Source of the DNA: Rhizobium leguminosarum bv. trifolii WSM1325
GTDB taxonomy: Bacteria; Pseudomonadota; Alphaproteobacteria; Rhizobiales; Rhizobiaceae
Reading direction: 5' to 3'
Assembly (NCBI GenBank): GCA_000023185.1
Contig: CP001622.1
Span: 3,224,001-3,288,000, forward strand
DNA: 64,000 nucleotides
Shown here: positions 27,852-36,599 of the stretch, in pieces
Layout of the letters: every line of letters begins with the position of its first letter
How positions within the stretch are numbered: the first letter of the stretch is position 1
The notes under the pieces: model-generated
What the model was told of the DNA's origin: nothing
What the model saw: the letters and a program-made list of their open reading frames with translations, nothing else
The model's database searches: none
Position numbers and translations under genes: made by a program

Positions 27852-28868
27852 ATGCGCTACTTCATTACAGGGACTGCCGGCTTTATCGGTTTTCATCTGG
27901 CCAGGCGCCTGCTGCAGGAAGGGCATGACGTCACAGGCTTTGATGGACTCACTCCCTATTACAACGTCAAGCTCAAGGAGATGCGCCATGCCGCACTCTC
28001 CCAGTTTCCGGCCTTCAGACCCGTCATATCAATGCTTGAGGACCGGCCAGCGCTGGAAGCGGCGGTTCTGGCGGCCAAGCCCGATATCCTGATTCATCTC
28101 GCCGCGCAGGCCGGCGTGCGCTACAGCCTGGAAAATCCAGAGGCCTATCTTCGCTCGAATGTCGAAGGCTCGTGGAACATCATGGAAATTGCGCGGCGCG
28201 TCGAAATCCGCCATCTGATGCTGGCCTCCACATCATCGATCTATGGCGCCAATGCGACCGTCCCCTTTCACGAGACCGATCGCGCCGACGAGCCGCTGAC
28301 CATCTATGCGGCGACGAAGAAATCGATGGAACTGATGGCGCACAGTTATGCCCATCTTCACAAGATTCCGACCACGGCTTTTCGCTTTTTCACCGTTTAT
28401 GGCCCATGGGGCCGGCCCGACATGGCGCTGTTCAAATTCACCAAGAACATGCTTGAAGGCCAGCCGATCGAGATCTACGGCGAAGGCAACATGAGCCGTG
28501 ACTTCACCTATATAGACGATCTCATCGAGGCGATCGTCAGGCTATCGGCGGTCGTCCCGTCCGAGGAAAATCGCCTCGAAAACACGGCTGTCGAAACGCT
28601 CTCGCGCCAGGCGCCCTTCCGTGTCGTCAATATTGGCGGAGGCCAGCCGGTCAGCCTGATGGATTTCGTCGAAACGGTGGAAAAGGCGCTCGGCCGTCCT
28701 GCCATTCGCAAGATGCTGGCAATGCAGAAGGGTGACGTGCCGCGCACCTTCGCAGCCCCGGATCTGCTGGTCGCGCTGACCGGATACAAGCCGGATACGA
28801 CCTTGGATGTCGGCGTCAAGGCCTTCGTCGACTGGTATCTCGACGTACGCAGCGAACTCGACGCCTAG
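27852..28868 (+). CDS. lpsL: UDP-glucuronate 4-epimerase (LpsL-like)
   Basis: A 338-residue short-chain dehydrogenase-type epimerase. NAD motif [11 protein letters not shown], catalytic STSSIYG and YAATKK, and the extended family signature (SRDFTYIDD) are present. It converts UDP-glucuronate to UDP-galacturonate, used in rhizobial LPS core and EPS; ugd in this window makes its substrate. I chose ATG 27852, directly after AAGGTGGG; 27819 would add eleven unlikely residues. Confidence 0.9.
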   Translation: MRYFITGTAGFIGFHLARRLLQEGHDVTGFDGLTPYYNVKLKEMRHAALSQFPAFRPVISMLEDRPALEAAVLAAKPDILIHLAAQAGVRYSLENPEAYLRSNVEGSWNIMEIARRVEIRHLMLASTSSIYGANATVPFHETDRADEPLTIYAATKKSMELMAHSYAHLHKIPTTAFRFFTVYGPWGRPDMALFKFTKNMLEGQPIEIYGEGNMSRDFTYIDDLIEAIVRLSAVVPSEENRLENTAVETLSRQAPFRVVNIGGGQPVSLMDFVETVEKALGRPAIRKMLAMQKGDVPRTFAAPDLLVALTGYKPDTTLDVGVKAFVDWYLDVRSELDA

Positions 28869-28913
28869 ATCAGGATGATTCTAGGCCGGATCGACCTAGA
28901 ATCTAGTCAGGTG

Positions 28914-29228
28914 TCAGCGCAGAAACGCAACCGCTTGTACCGCCTCGACCGCCGTCGAAAACACGTAGTCGACAACAACGGTCAGGCTCTGCGAATAGGT
29001 CTTGAGCCGGTAACCCTCGCCTTCGATCTCGGCCGGGCTGCGCAGGACGAACGGAACGCCGGGGCGTACGAAACCGGCGCGGGTCGTCAACGGAACCTCG
29101 GGCGAATGGCCGATGGCGGAGGTGTACATCAGGTCGCGGGCAAGGCTGGCTGGGCCGATGGCGAATGCCGGCTCGGCAGCGGCAGTGATGGTCAGGCTCA
29201 AGGCGATGGCGGCAAAAGTTCTGTGCAT
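28914..29228 (-). CDS. Small secreted protein of unknown function
   Basis: A 104-residue protein with a signal peptide (MHRTFAAIALSLTITAAAEPAFA) and a short mature part. Its mature start GPASLARDLMYTSAIG resembles GPAGFARGLTGNSAVS at the start of the BTLCP peptidase at 16457, but no catalytic residues follow, so this may be chance or a shared secretion-proximal motif. ATG 29228 is chosen for the signal peptide; 29300 is the longer frame. Confidence 0.6.
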   Translation of the reverse strand: MHRTFAAIALSLTITAAAEPAFAIGPASLARDLMYTSAIGHSPEVPLTTRAGFVRPGVPFVLRSPAEIEGEGYRLKTYSQSLTVVVDYVFSTAVEAVQAVAFLR

Positions 29229-29481
29229 GTCGAAGTCCCCGTTTGCGGATCGGCGGGCGTTCGGTTTGCCCGGCTCCAAACGATCGACGCGTCTGTCCAC
29301 GCTTCGGTCGCTTTCATGAGACCACTCTACACATCAGTATTTTCAGGGCTTTTAAGCGGATCGGTCAAATTTTACGAAATTTGATTTTCTGTCCGGAAGG
29401 GCTCGGAACGCATAAGGAAATAGATCCCGGCCGCGAGCCGGGAATGCAACATCGGCAATGACCTGGACGCTGTATCGCAGT

Positions 29482-29634
29482 CTACAAAATGCGATCCAGC
29501 TTCTTGTTTATATGAAGGTTCGGCATCACTCCCGCGCTTTGCGCGGCATGATAGGATTCGCGGGCCGCATCGAACGAGATCGACCACATGATGGCGCTGA
29601 GCAGTAGCGCGATGATATAAATCTGAATACGCAT
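29482..29634 (-). CDS. Possible 50-residue membrane or secreted peptide
   Basis: A short frame starting MRIQIYIIALLLSAIMWS, a good membrane or signal segment, then a polar helix ending KKLDRIL. Codons after the first ten favour G/C at the third position as in local genes. No clear ribosome site is seen. I do not recognise it. Confidence 0.35.
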   Translation of the reverse strand: MRIQIYIIALLLSAIMWSISFDAARESYHAAQSAGVMPNLHINKKLDRIL

Positions 29635-29737
29635 CGAACCGGCGATACGGAACGAGCAAGGCAGTTTTGTGTCAAAACATGGTCACAGGAATCACGAAAA
29701 AGTGGCGGGCTTTTTGTTTCGCAGTCGGTTGGCGCCA

Positions 29738-29777
29738 GACACATTAGTGTCGTGAAAATTAGCGATACTGTATCGCT
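29738..29777. promoter_or_regulatory. Two adjacent small palindromes
   Basis: GACAC-ATTA-GTGTC at 29738-29751 and AGCGATA-CTG-TATCGCT at 29761-29777, just upstream of the small RNA candidate. They may be operators or structured leader elements. The remaining part of 29635-30071 has no supported gene. Confidence 0.35.
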
Positions 29778-29779
29778 AC

Positions 29780-29862
29780 CTGTTTAGCAGCCGACCCCGA
29801 GGCTTGGTTCATCTTCCCTACCCCTAGAACCCTGAGAGGCCCGTTCCCACGGGCCTCTTTGC
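29780..29862 (+). ncRNA. Possible small RNA with C-rich loop and terminator
   Basis: In a long gap without genes, GGTTC and GAACC (29806-29831) can pair around a pyrimidine-rich loop CTTCCCTACCCCT, followed at once by a terminator hairpin. Such C-rich loops above Shine-Dalgarno complements are typical of alphaproteobacterial trans-acting RNAs. No promoter could be defined, so the 5' end is a guess. Confidence 0.35.
29834..29862 (+). terminator. Rho-independent terminator
   Basis: GAGGCCCGT and ACGGGCCTC arms with a TCCC loop, followed by TTTGCCTTCTTT. No plus-strand CDS ends here, which suggests a small RNA. Confidence 0.65.
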
Positions 29863-30028
29863 CTTCTTTCCGGACATTGCAGAACAGCTGAGACCGCCTG
29901 GTCCGAATTGACGCTGAACCGCTGAACGGCACATCTCGATCCCCAATCAGGCAAAGCATCCAGCCATGAGCGATGTCACCTTCGCATCAGCAAAGGCATC
30001 GGTCGACAACATCTGCTCTCAGAATATA

Positions 30029-30064
30029 TCAATCGATTGACTTATTTTGTCGTCAATGTTATAA
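30029..30064 (+). promoter_or_regulatory. Promoter and operator of the cecR-type gene
   Basis: The perfect palindrome TCAATCGATTGA (30029-30040) overlaps a -35 TTGACT (30037-30042), which is 16 bases from TTATAA (30059-30064); the ATG is at 30072. This arrangement fits TetR-type autorepression. Confidence 0.55.
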
Positions 30065-30071
30065 AGCTGTC

Positions 30072-30773
30072 ATGATCAAAGAACACGACAGTCAGTCACC
30101 GGCCTCCGCCCGTGCCGATATCGCGCGCCAGAAGATGCTGTCCGCCGCCCTCGACGTCTTCGGCCGCTATGGTTTCGACGGCGCCTCGACACGCCAGCTC
30201 ACAGAAGCGGCCGGCGTCAACCTGCAGGCAATCCCCTATTATTTCGGCAGCAAGGAAGGTCTCTACATCGCCACCGCCGAATATCTGATGATGAGGATCA
30301 ATACGCATGTCGGTGACATGAGGGCGCGCGTGGGCGCGCATTTGCTGGCGCTCGACGCGGCGGGAAAATCGCTCGGTGAAGCGGAGGCTCGCCATTTCCT
30401 GACCGAGATTTTGCAGACCATGGTGACGCTGTTCGTCGGCAAGGAATCCGAATCCTGGGCGCGCTTCCTGATCCGCGAGCAGATGGAACCGACCGAAGCC
30501 TTCACACGGGTCTATCAGGGCCTCATGCGGCCGATGATCGAGATGGGCCGGCGGCTGATCGGCGCCATCCTTCATGAGGATCCCGCCTCGGAACATGTGC
30601 GCCTGCGCACCTTTACCCTTCTCGGCAGCATCCTCGTCTTTCGTGTCGCCCATGCAGCCGTGCTCGCCCAGATGGAATGGGACGGCGTCGGCCCGGAACA
30701 GGTGGAAACCGTGCGGGGCCTTGCCGCAGAGCTGGTCGATGCCATCGGCCCGCCGAAAGGAAGTGCAGCATGA
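30072..30773 (+). CDS. cecR: TetR-family regulator, CecR type
   Basis: A 233-residue regulator: N-terminal TetR helix-turn-helix (about residues 15-60, [17 protein letters not shown] and [10 protein letters not shown]) and a C-terminal DUF1956/CecR ligand domain. In Escherichia coli CecR (YbiH) controls the ybhGFSR exporter; the same four genes follow here, with overlapping start and stop (ATGA). ATG 30072 is preferred over 29973 because the latter would run through the promoter. Confidence 0.85.
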   Translation: MIKEHDSQSPASARADIARQKMLSAALDVFGRYGFDGASTRQLTEAAGVNLQAIPYYFGSKEGLYIATAEYLMMRINTHVGDMRARVGAHLLALDAAGKSLGEAEARHFLTEILQTMVTLFVGKESESWARFLIREQMEPTEAFTRVYQGLMRPMIEMGRRLIGAILHEDPASEHVRLRTFTLLGSILVFRVAHAAVLAQMEWDGVGPEQVETVRGLAAELVDAIGPPKGSAA

Positions 30774-31783
30774 AACGCGTCCTTCCCCTCGTCATCCTTC
30801 TTCTCGTTGCTGCGGGTGCCGCCGCCTGGTGGTACGCGCTGCCCCAAAAGCTCGGCTGGTTGCCTGAGGCCAGCCGCGAATTCGTCCTTTACGGCAATGT
30901 CGATATCCGCCAGGTCTCGCTCGGCTTCCGCGTCAGCGGCCGCCTCGCCGAACTCCATGCCGACGAAGGCGACCTCGTCAAAACTGGAACGGTTCTGGCA
31001 AAGCTCGATGCCGCACCCTATGAATTCGCGGTCCGCTCGGGCGAAGCCAATGTCGCAGCCCTTCAGGCAACGCTCGACAAGCTGAAGGCCGGTCCGCGGC
31101 CGACCGAGATCGCCCAGGCGCGCGCCGCCTATGACGAAAGTATTGCCGATCTCCGCAATGCCAACCTCGCCTATGACCGCGCCCGCCAGTTGCGCCCGCA
31201 GGGCACGATTTCCGAGGCGAGCCTTGATCAGGCGACCGCTGCAAGGGCGATGGCCGCCGCACGCTCCGACTCCGCCAACGAGGCGTTGAAACTACTGCTG
31301 GAAGGTTCCCGCGTCGAGGATATCGCCGCTGCCGACGCCCAGCTGAAGGCGGCGGAGGCAACGCTCGCTTCGGCCCGCACCTCGCTTGATGATACCGAAC
31401 TGCGCGCGCCAAACGACGGCGTCATGCTCTCCCGTGTGCGGGAGAACGGCGCTATCGTTTCCCCCGCCGACACCGTCTTCGTGTTGTCGCTGACGGAACC
31501 CGTCTGGGTGCGCACTTATGTTGCCGAACCCGATCTCGGCCTCATCCATCCCGGCATGAAGGTTGCGGTCACCTCCGATACGGCGCCCGACAAACCCTAT
31601 GAAGGCACGATCGGCTTCATCTCGCCGGTTGCCGAATTCACTCCGAAATCGGTGGAAACGCCGGAACTGAGGACAGACCTCGTCTATCGCCTCAGGATCG
31701 TCATCGACAAGCCCGGCCCGGATCTGCGCCAGGGCATGCCGGTTACCGTGCGTTTTCCCACGCCGACGGCGGGCGGACAATGA
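30770..31783 (+). CDS. YbhG-like membrane fusion protein
   Basis: A 337-residue HlyD/EmrA-family adaptor with one N-terminal membrane helix (about residues 5-22), a lipoyl half ([18 protein letters not shown]), a coiled-coil hairpin ([19 protein letters not shown]) and a beta-barrel domain. It connects the ABC exporter to an outer-membrane channel. Its ATG overlaps the regulator stop by four bases and its own stop overlaps the next start, so the operon is translationally coupled. Confidence 0.9.
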   Translation: MKRVLPLVILLLVAAGAAAWWYALPQKLGWLPEASREFVLYGNVDIRQVSLGFRVSGRLAELHADEGDLVKTGTVLAKLDAAPYEFAVRSGEANVAALQATLDKLKAGPRPTEIAQARAAYDESIADLRNANLAYDRARQLRPQGTISEASLDQATAARAMAAARSDSANEALKLLLEGSRVEDIAAADAQLKAAEATLASARTSLDDTELRAPNDGVMLSRVRENGAIVSPADTVFVLSLTEPVWVRTYVAEPDLGLIHPGMKVAVTSDTAPDKPYEGTIGFISPVAEFTPKSVETPELRTDLVYRLRIVIDKPGPDLRQGMPVTVRFPTPTAGGQ

Positions 31784-33525
31784 CCGCCGCCGAGACCGGC
31801 CGGGGCGACAAGCCGCTCGTCCGGATCGACGGTGTCACCAAGCGCTTCGGCGATGCGCCAGCCGCCCTTGACGCCGTCTCCGGCACGATTGGCAGCGGCG
31901 CAATCACCGGTCTCGTCGGCCCTGACGGCGCCGGCAAGACGACGCTGATCCGCCTGATGACCGGCCTGATGCTGCCCGACACGGGAACGATGGAGGTTCT
32001 CGGCTTCGACACGCGCAAGAACCCCGCCGGCATCCAGGCGGCGATCGGCTACATGCCGCAGCGCTTCGGTCTCTATGAGGACCTTTCGGTGCAGGAAAAC
32101 CTCGATCTCTATGCCGATCTGCGGGGCCTGCCGAAAAGCGAACGCGCAAGCGCCTTCGACGAACTGCTCACTTTTACCGACCTCAAGCGTTTCACCGGCA
32201 GGCTCGCCGGAAAGCTCTCCGGCGGCATGAAGCAAAAGCTTGGTCTTGCCTGCGCGCTTCTGAAGAAGCCGCGCCTGCTGCTGCTCGACGAGCCGGGCGT
32301 CGGCGTCGATCCGATCTCGCGCCGCGACCTCCGGAAGATGGTCGAGAACCTGACGAAGGAAGGCATCGGCGTGCTTTGGTCGACCGCCTATCTCGACGAG
32401 GCTGAAGCCTGCGACCATGTGCTGCTCTTGAACCAGGGAAAGCTGCTGTTTTCGGGAAAACCTGATGACATGACCGGCCGTGTTAGCGACCGGGTTTTCC
32501 GCGTCTCGGGCATGACAGGGCGCCGCCGGCAGGTGCTCGCCGGGCTTCTGCAGGCCGATGGCGTCATCGACGGCGTGATCCAGGGCGAAGCGATCCGCCT
32601 CGTCGCCGCCAGGGACAAGAAACCGGATATCGGCGCGGCCGGCGATGGCGCGACGCTCACCCCTGCCCCGCCGCGCTTTGAGGATGCCTTTATCGACATG
32701 CTGGGTGGTGGTCCTGGCGGCCGATCGAGACTGGCCGAGGCCCAAGGGCCGACGAAAGGCGATGACGACCGGCCGGTGATCGAGGCCAAGGGGCTGACCA
32801 AGCGCTTCGGCGATTTCACCGCTGCCGACAATATCAGCTTCGATATCCGTCGCGGCGAAATCTTCGGCCTGCTCGGCCCGAACGGCGCCGGCAAATCCAC
32901 CACCTTCAAGATGCTCTGCGGCCTGCTGAAGCCGACCGGTGGCGAAGGCCGCGTCGCCGGTTTCGACCTTCGTCGCGATGCCGCCGAAGCCCGCAACCAG
33001 CTTGGCTATATGGCGCAGAAATTCTCGCTCTATGGCGATCTGACCGTCATGCAGAACCTCGAATTCTTCTCCGGCGTCTATGGCCTTCGCGGAAGACACC
33101 GGCGCGAGCGCATTGACCTGATGGCCGGCATCTTCGATTTCGGCCGCCATATCAGCCAGCCGGCCAAGGACCTGCCGCTTGGCCTGAAGCAGCGCCTGGC
33201 GCTTGCCTGCGCCGTCATGCACGAGCCACGCGCCCTCTTCCTCGACGAACCGACCTCCGGCGTCGATCCGATCACCCGGCGCGAATTCTGGACGCATATC
33301 AACGCGCTGGTCGAAAAGGGCGTTACCGTGCTCGTCACCACCCATTTCATGGACGAGGCGGAATATTGCGACCGCATCTCGCTGATCTATCGCGGCCGCT
33401 CGATCGCGCTTGGTTCGCCCGATGAATTGAAGGCCCGCGTCGCGACCAAGGAGCTGCCTGACCCGACAATGGAGGATGCCTTCATCGCCCTGGTGCAGCA
33501 ATCCGAGAAGGAGGATGCAGCATGA
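31780..33525 (+). CDS. YbhF-like ABC exporter, fused double ATPase
   Basis: A 581-residue protein with two ABC ATPase domains. First: Walker [11 protein letters not shown], signature KLSGGMKQK, Walker [12 protein letters not shown]. Second: Walker [11 protein letters not shown], signature replaced by DLPLGLKQR (LSGG weakened to LPLG), Walker [12 protein letters not shown]. The altered second signature suggests unequal sites. It drives the YbhS/YbhR permeases; the E. coli system exports drugs and cations. Confidence 0.92.
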   Translation: MTAAETGRGDKPLVRIDGVTKRFGDAPAALDAVSGTIGSGAITGLVGPDGAGKTTLIRLMTGLMLPDTGTMEVLGFDTRKNPAGIQAAIGYMPQRFGLYEDLSVQENLDLYADLRGLPKSERASAFDELLTFTDLKRFTGRLAGKLSGGMKQKLGLACALLKKPRLLLLDEPGVGVDPISRRDLRKMVENLTKEGIGVLWSTAYLDEAEACDHVLLLNQGKLLFSGKPDDMTGRVSDRVFRVSGMTGRRRQVLAGLLQADGVIDGVIQGEAIRLVAARDKKPDIGAAGDGATLTPAPPRFEDAFIDMLGGGPGGRSRLAEAQGPTKGDDDRPVIEAKGLTKRFGDFTAADNISFDIRRGEIFGLLGPNGAGKSTTFKMLCGLLKPTGGEGRVAGFDLRRDAAEARNQLGYMAQKFSLYGDLTVMQNLEFFSGVYGLRGRHRRERIDLMAGIFDFGRHISQPAKDLPLGLKQRLALACAVMHEPRALFLDEPTSGVDPITRREFWTHINALVEKGVTVLVTTHFMDEAEYCDRISLIYRGRSIALGSPDELKARVATKELPDPTMEDAFIALVQQSEKEDAA

Positions 33526-34649
33526 GCACCTCTTCCGGCCGGATGCGACGTCTCTTGGCCCTCGTGCGCAAGGAAAGCTTCCAGGCGATCCGCGATCCGA
33601 GCAGCATCCTCATCGCCTTCGTGCTGCCGCTGATCCTGCTCTTTCTCTTCGGCTACGGCGTCTCGCTCGATACCACCCGCACCCGCATCGGCCTCGTGAC
33701 CGAGGAGATGACGCCGCTGACGCAGGATCTCTCGGCCAGTTTCCAGGCCTCGCGCTATTTCGATGTGGCCATCGGCCGCGACCGGCGTCTGTTCGAGGAA
33801 GACCTCGTGCTCGGCAAGCTGCGCGGCATCGTCGTCATCCCCGCCGACTTCACCACGCGCTACACCGCCGGCAACCGCCCCGATATCCAGGTGATCGTCG
33901 ATGGCTCCGAACCGAACACGGCGAATTTCGTGCAGAACTATGCCCAAGGCACCGTTGCCAACTGGGAGCGGCAGAGGCAGGCGGACGTCGCCTCCCACAG
34001 TCCCGCCATTTCGGTCGAACAGCGCTTCTGGTTCAATCCTGAACTGACCAGCCGCAATTTCCTCGTGCCCGGCTCGATCGCCATCGTCATGACGCTGGTC
34101 GGCACGCTTTTGACCTCGCTCGTCGTCGCCCGCGAATGGGAGCGGGGTACGATGGAAGCGATGATGGCGACACCGGTGACGGCGGTCGAACTGCTCGCCG
34201 GCAAGATCCTGCCCTATTTCCTGCTCGGCCTCACCTCGATGACGCTCTGCGTGCTGCTTGCGGTCTTCCTCTTCGGCGTGCCGTTCCGCGGCTCCGTCGC
34301 AGCCCTCTATGCACTGTCGGCCGCCTTCCTGATTCCGGCGCTCGGCCAGGGCCTGTTGATCTCGACGGCAACGAAGAACCAGTTCCTCGCCTCGCAGTTG
34401 GCGCTGATCTCGGCCTTCCTGCCTGCTTTCCTGCTGTCTGGCTTCCTCTTCGAGATCAATTCCATGCCGACCGTGATCCAGTGGATCACCTTCATCGTGC
34501 CGGCGCGCTACCTGATCCCCAGCCTGCAGACGGTGTTCCTGGCCGGCGATATCTGGCCGATGTTTCTGCAGGCGATCGGCGTGATGCTGACGATCGGCGC
34601 CATCATGTTCGTGCTTGCAGCCCGCAGCACCAGAAAGAGGATCGGTTGA
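33522..34649 (+). CDS. YbhS-like ABC exporter permease
   Basis: A 375-residue ABC-2 permease: N-terminal helix, large periplasmic loop (about residues 45-170), then five or more helices including the EWERGTMEAMM coupling segment and FIVPARYL near the end. Pairs with the following permease. Start overlaps the ATPase stop (ATGA). Confidence 0.92.
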   Translation: MSTSSGRMRRLLALVRKESFQAIRDPSSILIAFVLPLILLFLFGYGVSLDTTRTRIGLVTEEMTPLTQDLSASFQASRYFDVAIGRDRRLFEEDLVLGKLRGIVVIPADFTTRYTAGNRPDIQVIVDGSEPNTANFVQNYAQGTVANWERQRQADVASHSPAISVEQRFWFNPELTSRNFLVPGSIAIVMTLVGTLLTSLVVAREWERGTMEAMMATPVTAVELLAGKILPYFLLGLTSMTLCVLLAVFLFGVPFRGSVAALYALSAAFLIPALGQGLLISTATKNQFLASQLALISAFLPAFLLSGFLFEINSMPTVIQWITFIVPARYLIPSLQTVFLAGDIWPMFLQAIGVMLTIGAIMFVLAARSTRKRIG

Positions 34650-34650
34650 G

Positions 34651-35760
34651 ATGTGGACAAGGCTCTACGCCCTGATCGTCAAGGAACTGCTCGCCGTCCT
34701 GCGTGATCCCAAGGGCCGCGCCATCCTGATCGGCCCGCCGATCGTCCAGCTTCTCGTCTTCTCCTATGCGGCGACGCTCGAAGTCCGCAATGTCGACGTG
34801 ATGATCCTCAACCGCGACAACGGTCACTGGGGCCAGGAACTGATCGAGCGCATCGATGGCTCGCCAACCTTCCGGAAAATCGAGATTGCAGGAAGCCAGG
34901 CGGAGGTCCGGGTGGCGATCGACAACCAGACGGCCATTGCGGCCGTTGAGATCGGCCCGGACTTTTCCCGCAATATTGAGGCGGGAGCGCCGGCCGACCT
35001 GCAGGTGGTGCTCGACGGCCGCCGCTCCAACGCCTCGCAGATCGTCGCGGGCTATCTCTCGCAGATCGGGGCGGCGCTTGCCGCCGAGACGCCGGCCGGC
35101 AAACGTGCCGGCGCCGACATCGTCTCGACAGTGCCGCGCAACTGGTTCAACCCGAACCTGACCTATCAATGGTTCATGGTGCCGAACCTGATCGCCAGCA
35201 TCGCGCTGCTGATCGGTCTCATCGTCACGGCGCTGTCGATCGCCCGCGAGCGCGAACTCGGCACCTTCGACCAGTTGATGGTCTCGCCGCTGCGCATCCA
35301 CGAGATCCTGATCGGCAAACTGATCCCACCGATGATGATCGGCCTCTTCCACATCACCGTCTATATCCTGGCCGCCGTCTTCCTCTTCGAGGTGCCGCTG
35401 CGCGGCTCGCTCTTCCTGCTTTACGGCAGCGCGATCTTCTATCTCGGCTCGGTCGCCGGCCTTGGCCTCTTCATCTCGGCGCTGTCGATGACGCAACAGC
35501 AGGCGATCCTCGGCGCCTTCCTTTTCATGGTTCCGGCCATGCTGCTCTCAGGCTTTGCGACGCCGATCGAGAACATGCCGGGATGGTTGCAGCCGGTGAC
35601 CCTGATCAATCCGCTGCGCTATTTCCTGGTGATCGTCAAAGGCGTCTTCCTGAAGGATATTCCGCTGAGCGAGGTGGTGAACCAGACGATCCCGCTGGCG
35701 CTGATCGCCACTGTTACGCTCAGCGCCGCCGCCTGGCTCTTCCGCCGGCGGCTGGAATAA
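34651..35760 (+). CDS. YbhR-like ABC exporter permease
   Basis: A 369-residue ABC-2 permease with the same layout as its neighbour: first helix near residue 25, periplasmic loop, then a five-helix block with ERELGTFDQLM and INPLRYFLVIVKG. It begins two bases after the previous stop, so both permeases are made together. Last gene of the operon. Confidence 0.92.
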   Translation: MWTRLYALIVKELLAVLRDPKGRAILIGPPIVQLLVFSYAATLEVRNVDVMILNRDNGHWGQELIERIDGSPTFRKIEIAGSQAEVRVAIDNQTAIAAVEIGPDFSRNIEAGAPADLQVVLDGRRSNASQIVAGYLSQIGAALAAETPAGKRAGADIVSTVPRNWFNPNLTYQWFMVPNLIASIALLIGLIVTALSIARERELGTFDQLMVSPLRIHEILIGKLIPPMMIGLFHITVYILAAVFLFEVPLRGSLFLLYGSAIFYLGSVAGLGLFISALSMTQQQAILGAFLFMVPAMLLSGFATPIENMPGWLQPVTLINPLRYFLVIVKGVFLKDIPLSEVVNQTIPLALIATVTLSAAAWLFRRRLE

Positions 35761-35832
35761 TGCCTCCCGACTCAGGCTTCAGCCGCCTCACATAATGTGA
35801 ACCGGCCTTCCAAAGCGTGACTCTCTCCTGCT

Positions 35833-35857
35833 GGAACCTCGGATTGGCGTGGTCGTT
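35833..35857 (+). promoter_or_regulatory. EcfG-type (general stress) promoter
   Basis: GGAAC-N16-CGTT, an exact match to the alphaproteobacterial EcfG consensus, 34 bases before the ATG of the DUF1236 gene. Confidence 0.75.
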
Positions 35858-35890
35858 ACCCAAACGCAACCCCAGCAGAGGAGAAGCAAA

Positions 35891-36286
35891 ATGTACAAGG
35901 TCCTACTTGTCTCCAGCGCCCTTGCGCTGTCGTCACTTGCAACCAATGCGCTCGCTGATGGAGCCGTGACCGGTGCAGCCGGTGGCGCCATCACCGGCGC
36001 AATCGTCGGCGGCCCCGTGGGTGCTGCCATTGGCGGCGTGGCCGGCGGTGTCGCCGGTGCCGTTGTGGATCCGCCGCCGCGCGAGGTCGTCACCTATGTC
36101 CAGCAGCAGCCGGCCCCGACCGCCTCCGTGGTGGTCGAGGAACCGATCGTCGTCGGCAAGCCGCTTCCGGCAGACGTCGTCGTAACACCGGTGCCTGACA
36201 ATCCGAAATATGCCTATACGGTCATCAACAATCAACGCGTGATTGTCGAACCCCGCACCCACCGTGTGGTGCAGGTCATAGAATAA
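35891..36286 (+). CDS. DUF1236-type secreted protein
   Basis: A 131-residue protein with a signal peptide (to about residue 22, NALADG), a glycine-rich hydrophobic segment (AAGGAITGAIVGGPVGAAIG) resembling a glycine-zipper, and a C-terminal DUF1236 part with YTVINNQRVIVEPRTHRVV. It is probably periplasmic or outer-membrane-associated. An exact EcfG promoter upstream makes it a likely stress-response member. ATG 35891 follows GAGGAGAAG. Confidence 0.82.
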   Translation: MYKVLLVSSALALSSLATNALADGAVTGAAGGAITGAIVGGPVGAAIGGVAGGVAGAVVDPPPREVVTYVQQQPAPTASVVVEEPIVVGKPLPADVVVTPVPDNPKYAYTVINNQRVIVEPRTHRVVQVIE

Positions 36287-36499
36287 TCAGGCAACCGAAG
36301 CCGCCTGTTGCGGCTCGGCAACTTCCGGCCCCGCTTCGGCGGGGCCTTTTTTCGTGCGCTCGCGCCACCTGCCGATCAGCGAGAACAGAACGACAAGGGG
36401 CTGTGGCAGCTTGACCCCCTGCGGCAGCGCCTCTATCGGAATTCGGTCGCCGTAAAGCTTGCCCTGTTTGAGCGATAGAATATGCATGCTGGAAAGCAT
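36287..36499 (-). CDS. Small hypothetical protein
   Basis: A 70-residue basic protein (LSLKQGKLYGDRIPIEALP, then LVVLFSLIGRWRERTKKGP). I do not recognise it. Its C-terminus is encoded across the terminator hairpin of the convergent DUF1236 gene. An in-frame ATG at 36514 is possible. Confidence 0.5.
   Translation of the reverse strand: MLSSMHILSLKQGKLYGDRIPIEALPQGVKLPQPLVVLFSLIGRWRERTKKGPAEAGPEVAEPQQAASVA
36327..36352 (+). terminator. Rho-independent terminator of the DUF1236 gene
   Basis: GGCCCCGC-TTCG-GCGGGGCC followed by six T. A stable tetraloop hairpin, 40 bases after the stop. Confidence 0.9.
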
Positions 36500-36599
36500 G
36501 AGCCGATCCTCCATCCTGATTGATGGTATCAGCGTGGCCGAAGCGACGAGGCTGGGTCCTTAAAGCTCCGGTTAAAAGCTGCAAAAACTTGCAAAAAGC

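Noticed and set aside
29372..29959. Several 66-95-codon minus-strand frames in the gap before cecR
   Set aside because: No hydrophobic or domain features and no ribosome sites; they overlap the small RNA candidate and palindromes.
31684..33501. 605-codon open frame antisense to the double ABC ATPase
   Set aside because: It mirrors a gene with complete ABC motifs; in high-GC DNA such long antisense frames are common. No recognisable domain or ribosome site.
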